A stretch of DNA of 48,987 nt. Source: an uncultured Bacteroidales bacterium (GTDB taxonomy: Bacteria; Bacteroidota; Bacteroidia; Bacteroidales; UBA932). Where the stretch lies: assembly GCA_900319485.1 (NCBI GenBank), contig ONOQ01000009.1:1-48987 (forward strand), in the 5' to 3' direction. This document shows positions 9,750-17,827 of the stretch, piece by piece. How positions within the stretch are numbered: position 1 is the first letter of the stretch; each line of letters opens with the position of its first letter. The notes under the pieces are model-generated. The model made no database searches and was not told the DNA's origin. It saw only the letters and a list, made by a program, of their open reading frames with translations. The translations under genes and the position numbers were made by a program.

Positions 9750-11753
9750 ATGCGTAAGTGGCTCATAGCCATTGCCCTCGGCCTGTGCATCCTTCCGGGT
9801 GCGCGGGCCGATGAGGGTATGTGGCTGGTCCAGTGCCTGGACAAGGCCCTGGAGAAGAATATGAAGGCGCGTGGCTGCAAACTTGGCGCCCGCGAAATCT
9901 ACAACGAGGAAGCGGGAGGCCTCTCCGACGCAATAGTATCCCTTGGCTTCTACTGCTCCGGCAGCATGATTTCAGACGACGGCCTCCTTATCACCAACCA
10001 CCACTGCGCCTATTCCGACGTCTCAAGGCTCTCAACCCCGGAAAACAACCTTCTGGAAAACGGATTCTTCGCCCTCTCCAGGGCCGATGAAATCCCCGTC
10101 CCGGGCCTGGAGTTCTTTTTCCTGAGGCGCGTCATCGACGTAACGGACGAGGTTGCGGCGCTGAAGGAGGAACTTGAAGCCGCCGGAAAGCCCGCCGGAA
10201 GCCGCCGGCTAAGTTCCATCCTTGAAAAGAAGTACAAGGACGAAACCGGCCTGGAGGCTGGTCTGCAGGGGATGTGGGCCGGGGAGAAGTACTATATGTG
10301 CCTCTACTCCAAGTACACGGACATCCGCCTTGTGGGCGCGCCGCCCGTGCAGGTTGCGGCCTTCGGCGGAGACGAGGACAACTGGGAATGGCCGCAGCAT
10401 AAGGCCGATTTCGCGCTGTACCGCATCTACGATGGCGGTGAGCCCCTGCATCCCCGCCGTCACCTCAAGATAAGCACAAAAGGCTACAAGGAAGGCTCTT
10501 ACGCCATGATTATGGGATATCCGGGCCGCACGCAGAGGTATATATCGGCAGCGGAACTGGACCAGATGATTTCTGTGGAAAGGCCGGAAGTAAACCGCAT
10601 CAGGGCCGCCCAGATGGAGATTATCCGGAAGTGGATGGACCGTGACCCCGCGGTTAGATTCAAATACTCCGACAACTTCTTCTCCCTCTCAAATGTTTCC
10701 GAACTTCAGGAAGGCGAACTTGAATGCGTGAGGCGCTTTGGCGTAATTGAAAAGCGCCGCGCCTTTGAGGCAGGAATGCCGGATCAGGAACTTCTGAAAC
10801 GGCTTCAGGAGGAGATATCGGCCACATCTTCAATAGAAAAGCAGAAGGTGTATTTCCGCGAGGCCATCTTCCGCGGGCTCATCATTTCCCGTACGCTGAT
10901 GCGCATCGGAGGGGCCTCCAAGGACCTTTCCCAGCAGAAACGCTTCCTTGCCCAGGGGCTAGCGGAAACGGATTCCAGAGTTGAGCGTGAACTTCTGGAA
11001 GCATCCGTAAAGGAACTCTTCGGGGGCATTGACCCTGAACTCCTTCCCCCCTTCCACAAGGAACTGCTGGAGCGCTTCGGGAAGGATTACAAGGCTATGG
11101 CAGCCTGGATATGGGAGGGCTCCTTCCTGAAGGACTTTGGCGTCGTGCCGGATTCCGCAATTGTGGAGTCCTTTGACGGGAATATTGCCGACGATCCCCT
11201 CTTCCGCTACGTGAAGGACATCAATATGAACCTTTTCAACGGGAAGGAGCAGCACGTGGGAGACCCTATGAGTCTTCACCGGGACTATGTCCACGCAAGG
11301 TACCGCTACCTCCAGAGCCTTGACGTGCCGCAGTATCCGGATGCCAATTCCACAATGAGGCTTACCTACGGAAGGGTTTGCTCAATGCGTCCCCGGGACG
11401 GTGTCTACACCCACTGGCAAAGCACTGCGGCGGGGTTAAGGGAGAAGTATTCTGCCACGGCCTATGACTTCCACTATCCGGATGCCTTCCGTGACGCGCT
11501 TCCGCCCCTTGATTTCCCCGTAAACTTCCTCACGGACAACGACATAACGGGCGGAAACTCCGGATCTCCGGTCCTCAATGCGCGCGGGGAACTTATCGGC
11601 CTTGCCTTTGACGGCAACAAGGAGTCCCTGGCCTCCAACTTCGAGTCCGTTCCCGGCTACAATATGTGCGTGTGCGTAGACATCCGCTACATCCTCTGGA
11701 TCCTCCGCCACTACGCCCACCAGGACTACGTCCTCCAGGAACTTGGCCTCTAA
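9750..11753 (+). CDS. S46 family dipeptidyl-peptidase, DPP7-like
   Basis: A 667-aa serine peptidase that removes dipeptides from peptide N-termini in the periplasm. A signal peptide ends ARA (residue 20). The triad is visible: His85 in ITNHHCAY, an Asp near 220 in DFALYRIYDGG, and Ser near 604 in GGNSGSPV. The GGDEDNWEWPQH motif is also family-typical. The residue that separates DPP7 (Gly) from DPP11 (Arg) falls in AFDGNKE, where Gly predicts preference for hydrophobic rather than acidic P1 residues. It is the last gene of the operon, 5 nt after the fimbrillin-like gene, followed by a strong terminator. This suggests peptide processing coupled to the receptor upstream, which is an inference. 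Confidence 0.9.
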   Translation: MRKWLIAIALGLCILPGARADEGMWLVQCLDKALEKNMKARGCKLGAREIYNEEAGGLSDAIVSLGFYCSGSMISDDGLLITNHHCAYSDVSRLSTPENNLLENGFFALSRADEIPVPGLEFFFLRRVIDVTDEVAALKEELEAAGKPAGSRRLSSILEKKYKDETGLEAGLQGMWAGEKYYMCLYSKYTDIRLVGAPPVQVAAFGGDEDNWEWPQHKADFALYRIYDGGEPLHPRRHLKISTKGYKEGSYAMIMGYPGRTQRYISAAELDQMISVERPEVNRIRAAQMEIIRKWMDRDPAVRFKYSDNFFSLSNVSELQEGELECVRRFGVIEKRRAFEAGMPDQELLKRLQEEISATSSIEKQKVYFREAIFRGLIISRTLMRIGGASKDLSQQKRFLAQGLAETDSRVERELLEASVKELFGGIDPELLPPFHKELLERFGKDYKAMAAWIWEGSFLKDFGVVPDSAIVESFDGNIADDPLFRYVKDINMNLFNGKEQHVGDPMSLHRDYVHARYRYLQSLDVPQYPDANSTMRLTYGRVCSMRPRDGVYTHWQSTAAGLREKYSATAYDFHYPDAFRDALPPLDFPVNFLTDNDITGGNSGSPVLNARGELIGLAFDGNKESLASNFESVPGYNMCVCVDIRYILWILRHYAHQDYVLQELGL

Positions 11754-11811
11754 CCCCTTTATGGTTCTCCCCTTTTGGTGGAGCCTAAAACATTAACACT
11801 CAGCTACTTAC

Positions 11812-11849
11812 AAAGACTTCTACCAGAAAAAGTTCTGGTAGAAGTCTTT
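11812..11849. terminator. Bidirectional intrinsic terminator
   Basis: A perfect 17-bp inverted repeat (11812-11828 with 11833-11849) with a 4-nt loop. The stem starts AAA and ends TTT, so it can end transcription in both directions. It lies between the convergent peptidase gene and the GH43 pseudogene. Confidence 0.85.
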
Positions 11850-11872
11850 ATAATTCACTGATACAGAAGCGT

Positions 11873-13417
11873 TTAAGCTCCACCACATTCCTTGTAATTA
11901 AACCCTTGGAAGGAAGCCGTGCCCTTCTGGCAGTAAGGCCCCACGGTAACTCCGGTGAAGCCGCCGGCAATCTCAGTGCTTATGAGTTTGGAATCAAGGC
12001 GGGCAATCTCCCTGCCGTCAAGGAGGAACTCATAGTGGTCTCCGAAGGCTTTGACTTCAAGATTGGCTTTGGCCGATGAAAGGGGCACAGAGGCCTGTGT
12101 GTGAAGGATACTGTGAAGGCGTATCCTCACTTCCGCGCAGGGCTTTCCGCCCTTTTCACGGGAAACATAGAACTCAATGTGGCCGGAATGAGTCTGATAG
12201 ATTGCAATGCCGGCTTCACCTTCTCCCTGAAGTGATACCGTTGTCCCGAATGTGCAGTCGGGACTCTGCTGACGCCTGAGGAGTGCAGTCGGCCGGGCAT
12301 TTCCCCAGTCAAAACCGCTGCCATTACCTTTCAGGGTGAGGATACCGTCAGCCACGCTGTAATTATGGGCCTCCGGGTGCTGGATATGCATCCATTCCGG
12401 GCCGATAGAAGAGAAGTCGTATTCAACGGAAACGGCCTCAGGCACTGCCGGAGCCGTGCTCAGCGGCACCATCATCTCTTCCGCCACGGGCTTTCCGCCG
12501 TTCACGACAGGCCAGTCCTTTTCCCAGGTTACAGGGGCAAGGAATGTTTCACGGCCAAGGTGGTGGAAGTCTCCGCCGTACCTCCGGTATGCAAGGAATA
12601 CCATCCACCAGGAGCCATCTGCCGCCTGGAACATATCCCCGTGACCGGTTCCCTGGATATTGCTCTCCTGTCCGGCAAGGGAGCAGTGCGTGAAGATGGG
12701 GTTGCCGGGGAAGGCCTCGTACGGGCCGTAGATCTTGCGGCTCCTTGCAACGGTAAGTTTATGGGCAAGTTCCGTTCCGCCTTCAGAGATTAAAAGGTAG
12801 TACCACCCGCCCCTTTTGTAGATGTGCGGGCCTTCTGGGAATCGGCCCCCAGTACCTCTCCAAAGGGCTTTTCCGGGGCTTAGGGTGGCACCGGTTGAAG
12901 GGTCAATCTCACAGAGAGTGATGGTGGCGTCCGGGTTGGAAACCATATAGCACTTGCCGTCCTCAAAGTAGAGGGACGGGTCTATTCCCTGCTGCTCCAG
13001 CCAGATGGGCTCGCTCCACGGGCCGGCCGGGTCCGTAGCCGTGACCATGAAGTTGCCGCCGCCGGAAACGTTTGTGGTGATCATATAGAACACTCCGTCG
13101 TTGTAGCGGATGGTAGGGGCATAGATGCCAAGGGAGGCATTGGCATCGTCCAGCGGCAACTGGGAGGGCCTGTCCAGAACATTTCCTATCTGCTTCCAGT
13201 TCTGGAGATCGCGGCTGTGATAAACCGGAACGCCGGGGAAGTAGTGGAAAGTGGAGTTTACAATGTATTAGTCTTCACCCACGGCAACAATGGAAGGATC
13301 CGGATTGAAGCCGGGAATGATGGGATTCCTGAGGAGGCATTCGGGAGTGGGCTCAGTGTTCTGCGTGCATGCAAATGCAACAACCAGTACAGCAATGAAG
13401 GCCGGGAGTTTTTTCAT
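11873..13417 (-). pseudogene. GH43 family glycosidase (beta-xylosidase/arabinofuranosidase-like), interrupted by a nonsense codon
   Basis: Reading from ATG 13417 gives a lipoprotein signal (MKKLPAFIAVLVVAFACTQ) and the GH43 start NPIIPGFNPDPSIVAVGED. Codon 50 (13270-13268) is then TAA where the family has Tyr (usual DYY). After it the same frame continues without interruption as YIVNSTFHYFPGVPVYHSRD and runs to 11873, giving 514 codons in total. The catalytic base Asp of NPDPS lies before the stop; DPSLYFEDG and the catalytic Glu of PEGPHIY lie after it. Reinitiation at the in-frame ATG 13159 would yield 428 aa without the base. The C-terminal part (about 300-514) is a beta-sandwich of the DUF1349/concanavalin-like kind. 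I read it as a recent single-base nonsense mutation; a sequencing error or stop read-through is possible. Confidence 0.85.
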
Positions 13418-13437
13418 ATCAGTTTAATTGTGTTACG

Positions 13438-13445
13438 CAAAGATA
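13438..13445 (-). promoter_or_regulatory. -7 element of the GH43 pseudogene promoter
   Basis: TATCTTTG on the minus strand, about 20 nt before the ATG at 13417. It is back to back with the plus-strand promoter at 13479-13486. An intact promoter fits recent gene inactivation. Confidence 0.6.
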
Positions 13446-13478
13446 ATCCATTGATAATAATTGAGGCAATTTTTTTGC

Positions 13479-13486
13479 TATATTTG
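13479..13486 (+). promoter_or_regulatory. -7 element for the small membrane protein gene
   Basis: TATATTTG, with TTG triplets upstream at 13451 and 13461 as possible -33 elements. The leader to the ATG at 13517 is about 24 nt and A/T-rich. Confidence 0.6.
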
Positions 13487-13516
13487 CATAGGAAAACATT
13501 TTAAAATCTAATAGTT

Positions 13517-13705
13517 ATGCTTGGAACAATCCTTTACATCGCCGGTCTGGTACTGGCCATCCTTGCGGTTCTTGACATCCTCAAGAAGCCCATCTCCCTT
13601 GTTGGAAAGATCATCTGCTGCGTGCTTGTGCTTATCACCAGTTGGGTAGGCCTTCTTGTATACTATCTCTATGCAAAGGACCATATCGTAGAGTGGTTCA
13701 AGTAA
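13517..13705 (+). CDS. Small two-helix membrane protein, PLDc_N-like
   Basis: A 62-aa protein with two hydrophobic helices (about residues 3-20 and 31-51) separated by a short basic loop (DILKKPISLVGK), ending in YLYAKDHIVEWFK. Spacing and the ILKKP...LLVYYLYA pattern resemble the PLDc_N (phospholipase-D nuclease N-terminal-like) membrane segment found alone in many bacteria. No enzymatic domain is attached. It has its own TATATTTG promoter and is followed 8 nt later by a secreted protein gene, so the two are probably cotranscribed. Function unknown. Confidence 0.7.
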   Translation: MLGTILYIAGLVLAILAVLDILKKPISLVGKIICCVLVLITSWVGLLVYYLYAKDHIVEWFK

Positions 13706-13713
13706 GAAACTCT

Positions 13714-14211
13714 ATGAAAAAACTCTTTTTGGCGGTTGTACTGGCTTGTACGGCCGTTGTTTCTTATGCCCAGCGTGATGTCAAGCCGGGGCGCAGCCTG
13801 GAGGTTGCCAACGTAGAGCAGAACGACAACAACCTTTACATCTATAAGGTAAAGGACAATGATGGCAACCCCGCTTACTACTTCAGCGTGAGCCGCGTGG
13901 AGTACGCTTTTGAGGCGGAGATCCTGAATTCCACCACCACATTCAGTTCTTCAAACGGCATGGTGCTGCTTTTTGGGGAAACCTATGAGGATGCCCTGGA
14001 AAACCTTGAGGAACTCCTTGAGATGTTCACGGAGGATGACGGCGAGCAGAAGGAGTTCACCTGCCTTGACGGCACCAAGGTCCTCTGCACCCTCCATAAA
14101 GGCTGCCTTGGAAAGCACCTCAGCATTGGAGATGCTTCCCTCACAAAGGGCAGCATCAAATCTCTCCGTTACGGCCTGAAAGTTTCCAAGAAACTCCACC
14201 CGGATATTTAG
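13714..14211 (+). CDS. Secreted protein of unknown function
   Basis: A 165-aa protein starting with a clear signal peptide (MKKLFLAVVLACTAVVSYAQ). I did not recognise the mature part: it has YFSVSRVEYAFEAEI, an acidic stretch ENLEELLEMFTEDDGEQ near residues 95-112, and a basic C-terminus. The start at 13714 is chosen because it begins the signal peptide; an earlier in-frame start would put coding sequence inside the preceding gene. It probably shares an mRNA with the small membrane protein before it, ending at the terminator at 14253-14280. Confidence 0.75.
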   Translation: MKKLFLAVVLACTAVVSYAQRDVKPGRSLEVANVEQNDNNLYIYKVKDNDGNPAYYFSVSRVEYAFEAEILNSTTTFSSSNGMVLLFGETYEDALENLEELLEMFTEDDGEQKEFTCLDGTKVLCTLHKGCLGKHLSIGDASLTKGSIKSLRYGLKVSKKLHPDI

Positions 14212-14252
14212 CCGTTTTTGCTAAACGCCTTATTATCAGCGAATTACAACAT

Positions 14253-14280
14253 TTACTCCCGTCCAAACAGACGGGAGTAA
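14253..14280 (+). terminator. Intrinsic terminator after the secreted protein gene
   Basis: An 11-bp perfect inverted repeat (14253-14263 with 14270-14280), loop of 6 nt, followed by TTTG. An outer pair of arms (TTATTATCAGC at 14230-14240; GCTGATAATTA at 14293-14303) encloses it. Confidence 0.7.
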
Positions 14281-14300
14281 TTTGCATAAAGAGCTGATAA

Positions 14301-14312
14301 TTAACATGTTAA
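14301..14312. repeat. 12-bp perfect palindrome
   Basis: TTAACATGTTAA reads the same on both strands. It sits about 80 nt before the rsmE start, upstream of the expected -33 region, so it could be a regulator binding site; no partner is known. Confidence 0.35.
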
Positions 14313-14380
14313 CTTTTACGCCTTTTCTCTTTTGCGGACGTTTTTGAGAGCGGGAGCTTCGCGTCACCGTTTTTTTTAGT

Positions 14381-14388
14381 TATTTTTG
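14381..14388 (+). promoter_or_regulatory. -7 element of rsmE, leaderless arrangement
   Basis: TATTTTTG ends 4 nt before the rsmE ATG at 14393. The expected transcription start is at or next to the ATG. Confidence 0.65.
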
Positions 14389-14392
14389 TGGT

Positions 14393-15109
14393 ATGGAACT
14401 GTTTTATGCTTATGAAGTAGAGGGAAGCGTGTGCCGCCTGGATCCGGATGAAAGCGCACATTGCGTGAAGGTGCTGCGCCACAAGGCCGGGGACGCCGTG
14501 GATATCATTGACGGGCTGGGGACGCTCTATCACTGCCGCCTCACGCTGGACAGCCCCAAGGGGGCGGAGGCCCGGATCCTTTCAAAGGAGGCCGATTGGG
14601 GCTCCCATCCCTACCGCCTTACCATTGGCTGCTGCCCCACAAAGAACAATGACCGCTTTGAGTGGTTTGTGGAAAAGGCAACGGAACTGGGTGTAGACCG
14701 CATTGTGCCGCTGATTGGAGACCACTCTGAGCGCAAAGTCTATAAGACGGAGCGCGCGCAGCGCATTGCCCTGTCGGCCACAAAACAGTCCTTGAAGGCC
14801 AGGATTCCGGAAATCGATGAGCCGGTGAGCGTAAAGGATTTCATTGCCGATGGCGGCGACGGAATTAAACTCATAGCCTACTGCTTTGAGGATGAAACGC
14901 ATCCGCGCCGGAGCATAATGGACGCGCTGAGGGCATTCCAGGGCCGGGAGGTGACGGTAATCATCGGCCCGGAAGGAGACTTCTCAAAGGAGGAGGCCGA
15001 TGATGCCCTGGCGGCAGGCTACATCCCCGTACATCTGGGACCGTCCCGCCTCAGGACGGAAACTGCGGCAGTTACCGCCGCGGAGGCAGTGTATCTGAAT
15101 TTTATTTAG
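14393..15109 (+). CDS. rsmE: 16S rRNA (uracil1498-N3)-methyltransferase RsmE
   Basis: A 238-aa SPOUT-class methyltransferase that makes m3U1498 in 16S rRNA using S-adenosylmethionine. The N-terminal PUA-like domain contains the typical HCVKVLRHKAGD (residues 23-34). The C-terminal trefoil-knot domain has KNDRFEWFVEKATELGV, QSLKARIPEI, VIIGPEGDFSKEEAD and LGPSRLRTETAAVTAA, all classical RsmE motifs. The length is normal. The promoter lies 4 nt before the ATG, so translation is probably from a leaderless mRNA. It stands just before ahcY, which recycles the S-adenosylhomocysteine that such enzymes release. Confidence 0.95.
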   Translation: MELFYAYEVEGSVCRLDPDESAHCVKVLRHKAGDAVDIIDGLGTLYHCRLTLDSPKGAEARILSKEADWGSHPYRLTIGCCPTKNNDRFEWFVEKATELGVDRIVPLIGDHSERKVYKTERAQRIALSATKQSLKARIPEIDEPVSVKDFIADGGDGIKLIAYCFEDETHPRRSIMDALRAFQGREVTVIIGPEGDFSKEEADDALAAGYIPVHLGPSRLRTETAAVTAAEAVYLNFI

Positions 15110-15117
15110 TAACTTTG
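15110..15117 (+). promoter_or_regulatory. -7 element of the ahcY operon
   Basis: TAACTTTG overlaps the end of rsmE. The predicted leader of about 40 nt carries the GC-rich hairpin at 15131-15151. Confidence 0.55.
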
Positions 15118-15130
15118 CACTCTAAATGAG

Positions 15131-15151
15131 ACCCCCGGTCAAGCCGGGGGT
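15131..15151. repeat. GC-rich hairpin element in the ahcY leader
   Basis: ACCCCCGG and CCGGGGGT (8-bp perfect stem) are separated by TCAAG, flanked by GAG and GAC. The form matches a kind of short dispersed hairpin repeat seen between genes in many bacterial genomes. It would be transcribed just ahead of the ahcY ATG at 15165. Confidence 0.6.
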
Positions 15152-15164
15152 GACGTAGACATTT

Positions 15165-16400
15165 ATGAGCCACATCAGAGATATAAACCTTTGGGAAAGC
15201 GGAGAACTCAAACTCAGTTGGGTGCGCTCCCATATGCCCCTTCTGGACGGAATAGAGAAGGATTTCCGTAGGACACTACCCTTCAAGGGCCTTAAAGTAG
15301 CCCTCAGCGTGCACCTGGAGGCCAAGACCGCGCATCTGTGCGAGGTACTTGCCGCAGGCGGGGCCCAGATGTATATCACGGGTTCCAACCCCCTCAGCAC
15401 CCAGGACGACGTAGCGGCAGCGCTGGTGCACGAAGGCCTCAACGTCTTTGCCATCCACGGCTGCAATGAGACGGAGTACTTTGAGGATATCAGGAAGGTT
15501 TTATCGGCCGGCCCCAATATCATCATTGACGACGGCGGAGACCTTGTGACCACCATCCACAATGAATTCCCGGAACTGATTCCCGGGGTTATCGGCGGCT
15601 GCGAGGAAACAACCACCGGCATCCTGCGCCTGAAGGCAATGGACGCCGCCGGAAAACTCCGGTTCCCCATGATGCTGGTAAACGACGCAGACTGCAAGCA
15701 CCTCTTTGACAACCGCTACGGCACCGGCCAGAGCGTGTGGGACGGCATCAACCGCACCACCAACCTTATTGTGGCCGGGAAGAACGTTGTCGTGGCCGGT
15801 TACGGCTGGTGCGGTAAGGGCGTAGCAATGCGCGCAAAAGGCCAGGGCGCCAGCGTGATAGTCACGGAAATAGACCCCATCAAGGCTATGGAGGCCGTTA
15901 TGGACGGCTTCAAGGTTATGCCTATGATTGAGGCCGCCGCCCTTGGAGACATCTTTGTCACAGTCACAGGCTGCGAGGATGTAATCGGCCCGGAACACTT
16001 CCTGAGGATGAAGGACGGGGCCATCTGCTGCAACGCCGGGCACTTTGACGTGGAGGTGGCGGTAGCAAAACTGCGCGCAATGTCCGTCAGCCACGCCCCC
16101 GCAAGGGCCAACATCGAGGCCTATACCCTTGAGAACGGAAAACGCATCTACATCATTGCTGAAGGCCGATTAGTAAACCTTGCCGCCGGGGACGGCCACC
16201 CCGCGGAAATCATGGACATGTCCTTCGCCATCCAGGCCCTGAGCGCAAAATATCTGGCCGATAACAAGGGCCGCATCACCGGAAAACTCAACCTTGTACC
16301 CCGGGAAGTGGACCTTGACGTTGCGCGCCGGAAACTCTCCGACTGGGGCATCGAGATTGACACTCTGACAGAAGAACAACAGAAATATTTGTTTGGATAA
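15165..16400 (+). CDS. ahcY: S-adenosylhomocysteine hydrolase
   Basis: A 411-aa NAD-dependent enzyme that splits S-adenosylhomocysteine into adenosine and homocysteine, relieving product inhibition of methyltransferases. Family motifs include LSVHLEAKTAHL, GCNETEYFED, the catalytic NDADCKHLFDNRYGTGQS, the NAD-binding VVVAGYGWCGKGVAMRAKGQGA near residues 208-229, and CNAGHFDVEV. The length is of the short form, without the extra segment of about 40 residues found in some bacterial and plant enzymes. The stop codon shares one base with the nhaA ATG. The genome neighbours are rsmE and a DNA methyltransferase further on. Confidence 0.96.
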   Translation: MSHIRDINLWESGELKLSWVRSHMPLLDGIEKDFRRTLPFKGLKVALSVHLEAKTAHLCEVLAAGGAQMYITGSNPLSTQDDVAAALVHEGLNVFAIHGCNETEYFEDIRKVLSAGPNIIIDDGGDLVTTIHNEFPELIPGVIGGCEETTTGILRLKAMDAAGKLRFPMMLVNDADCKHLFDNRYGTGQSVWDGINRTTNLIVAGKNVVVAGYGWCGKGVAMRAKGQGASVIVTEIDPIKAMEAVMDGFKVMPMIEAAALGDIFVTVTGCEDVIGPEHFLRMKDGAICCNAGHFDVEVAVAKLRAMSVSHAPARANIEAYTLENGKRIYIIAEGRLVNLAAGDGHPAEIMDMSFAIQALSAKYLADNKGRITGKLNLVPREVDLDVARRKLSDWGIEIDTLTEEQQKYLFG

Positions 16401-17827
16401 TGGCACTTATTCCAATTCATTGGTGGAACAAAGAAGTCCGCAACTTTAAGATTTCCCAGGAAAGTTTCAGGAAACAGCCCTGGGCAAACGGCATAATCCT
16501 GCTGGGATGCGTGGTGATTGCAATGCTCCTGGCAAATCTCCCCTTCACAAAACACCTTTACCACGGCTTCCTTCACACGGAACTCACCATCCACGTGGCG
16601 TCCCCGGACGGCCTTCTGGACTGGTATTTCCCGCACGGAATGACCATGGAGAAGTTCATCAACGACATCCTGATGGTGATCTTCTTCTTCACCGTGGGCC
16701 TTGAAATCAAACGGGAGGTTGTGTGCGGGGAACTTTCCTCCTTCAAGAAAGCCATCCTCCCCGTGATAGCGGCTTTTGGAGGCGTTATTGTGCCTGCCAC
16801 CATCTATGCAATCGTGAACCACGGTACCGCCGCCGCTTCCGGCTGGGGTATACCTACTGCAACGGATATTGCGTTTGCTATCGGCATACTTTCAATCCTT
16901 GGAGACAAGGTTCCGGTGTCGCTGAAAGTGTTCCTGACGGCCCTTGCCATTGCCGATGACCTCATTGCCATACTTGTGGTGGCCTTCTTCTACGGCGGGC
17001 ATATAAATCTTCCTCTGCTGTTCATAGCCCTGGTTGTGATTCTCTTTGTGTTCCTGGAGAAAAAACTTGGAGAAAAACGCATAGCCTACTACATCGTTCC
17101 TGCAATCATAGTGTGGTTCCTGTTCTACTACAGCGGCATCCACGCCACCATGACCGGCGTTGTAATCGCCCTCCTCATCCCTATGGACGCCCGTTACAAT
17201 AAGGCAAAGTTCCACCGCAGGGCAAAGATCCTCTACGAAGGCCTTGTGGAAAGCGAGGAAGTGCACACATCCGAATCCTTCCCCAACGGCCCCCAGAGGT
17301 ACTACCTGAGGCACCTCAGCGGCCTCACCAAGAAAACCATACCCCCGTCATACAGGCTTGAGCACAGGCTTAATCCGGTTGTGAATTTCTTCATTATGCC
17401 GGTTTTCGCCCTTGCAAACGCCGGTGTTGAAATAACGGACATCTCCTACTTCAACGTGTTCCAGTGGAACCCCGCCCTTGGCGGAGTGGGACTTGGAATA
17501 TTCCTTGGACTGCTGCTTGGAAAGCCCATCGGCATTACCCTCGCCTCCTGGCTTGCAATCAAACTCAAAGTGGGCGCAATGCCTTCTAAGGCCTCCTGGC
17601 CTATGCTCTTTGCAGTGGCCTGCCTTGGCGGTATAGGATTCACGATGTCCATCTTTGTGGACACCCTGTCGTTCGGCGGAGCCAATATCACCCCGGAACT
17701 TACCCAGCACCTGAGGGACGCCGGCAAGATTGCCGTGCTTCTTGGGTCTCTTGCCGCAGGCGTTATGGGTTCACTGGCCATCACGGTTGTATCGGCCATA
17801 GAAAAAGGTAAAAAAGCAAAAAAATAA
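16400..17827 (+). CDS. nhaA: Na+/H+ antiporter NhaA
   Basis: A 475-aa inner-membrane antiporter that expels Na+ in exchange for H+. It has the NhaA signature helices: NDILMVIFFFTVGLEIKREVVCGEL near 94-118, WGIPTATDIAFAIGIL near 148-163 and LTALAIADDLIAILVVAFFY near 178-197, with the two ion-binding Asp residues in IADDLIAI. Typical of Bacteroidota versions, there is an added hydrophilic loop near 260-310. The ATG overlaps the ahcY stop (TAATG), so coupling is likely. The C-terminus is lysine-rich (EKGKKAKK) and fabG starts on the next base. Confidence 0.95.
   Translation: MALIPIHWWNKEVRNFKISQESFRKQPWANGIILLGCVVIAMLLANLPFTKHLYHGFLHTELTIHVASPDGLLDWYFPHGMTMEKFINDILMVIFFFTVGLEIKREVVCGELSSFKKAILPVIAAFGGVIVPATIYAIVNHGTAAASGWGIPTATDIAFAIGILSILGDKVPVSLKVFLTALAIADDLIAILVVAFFYGGHINLPLLFIALVVILFVFLEKKLGEKRIAYYIVPAIIVWFLFYYSGIHATMTGVVIALLIPMDARYNKAKFHRRAKILYEGLVESEEVHTSESFPNGPQRYYLRHLSGLTKKTIPPSYRLEHRLNPVVNFFIMPVFALANAGVEITDISYFNVFQWNPALGGVGLGIFLGLLLGKPIGITLASWLAIKLKVGAMPSKASWPMLFAVACLGGIGFTMSIFVDTLSFGGANITPELTQHLRDAGKIAVLLGSLAAGVMGSLAITVVSAIEKGKKAKK

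Noticed and set aside
15131-15151. S-adenosylhomocysteine riboswitch in the ahcY leader
   Set aside because: The leader is only about 40 nt with one simple hairpin; the conserved SAH-riboswitch core is not there.
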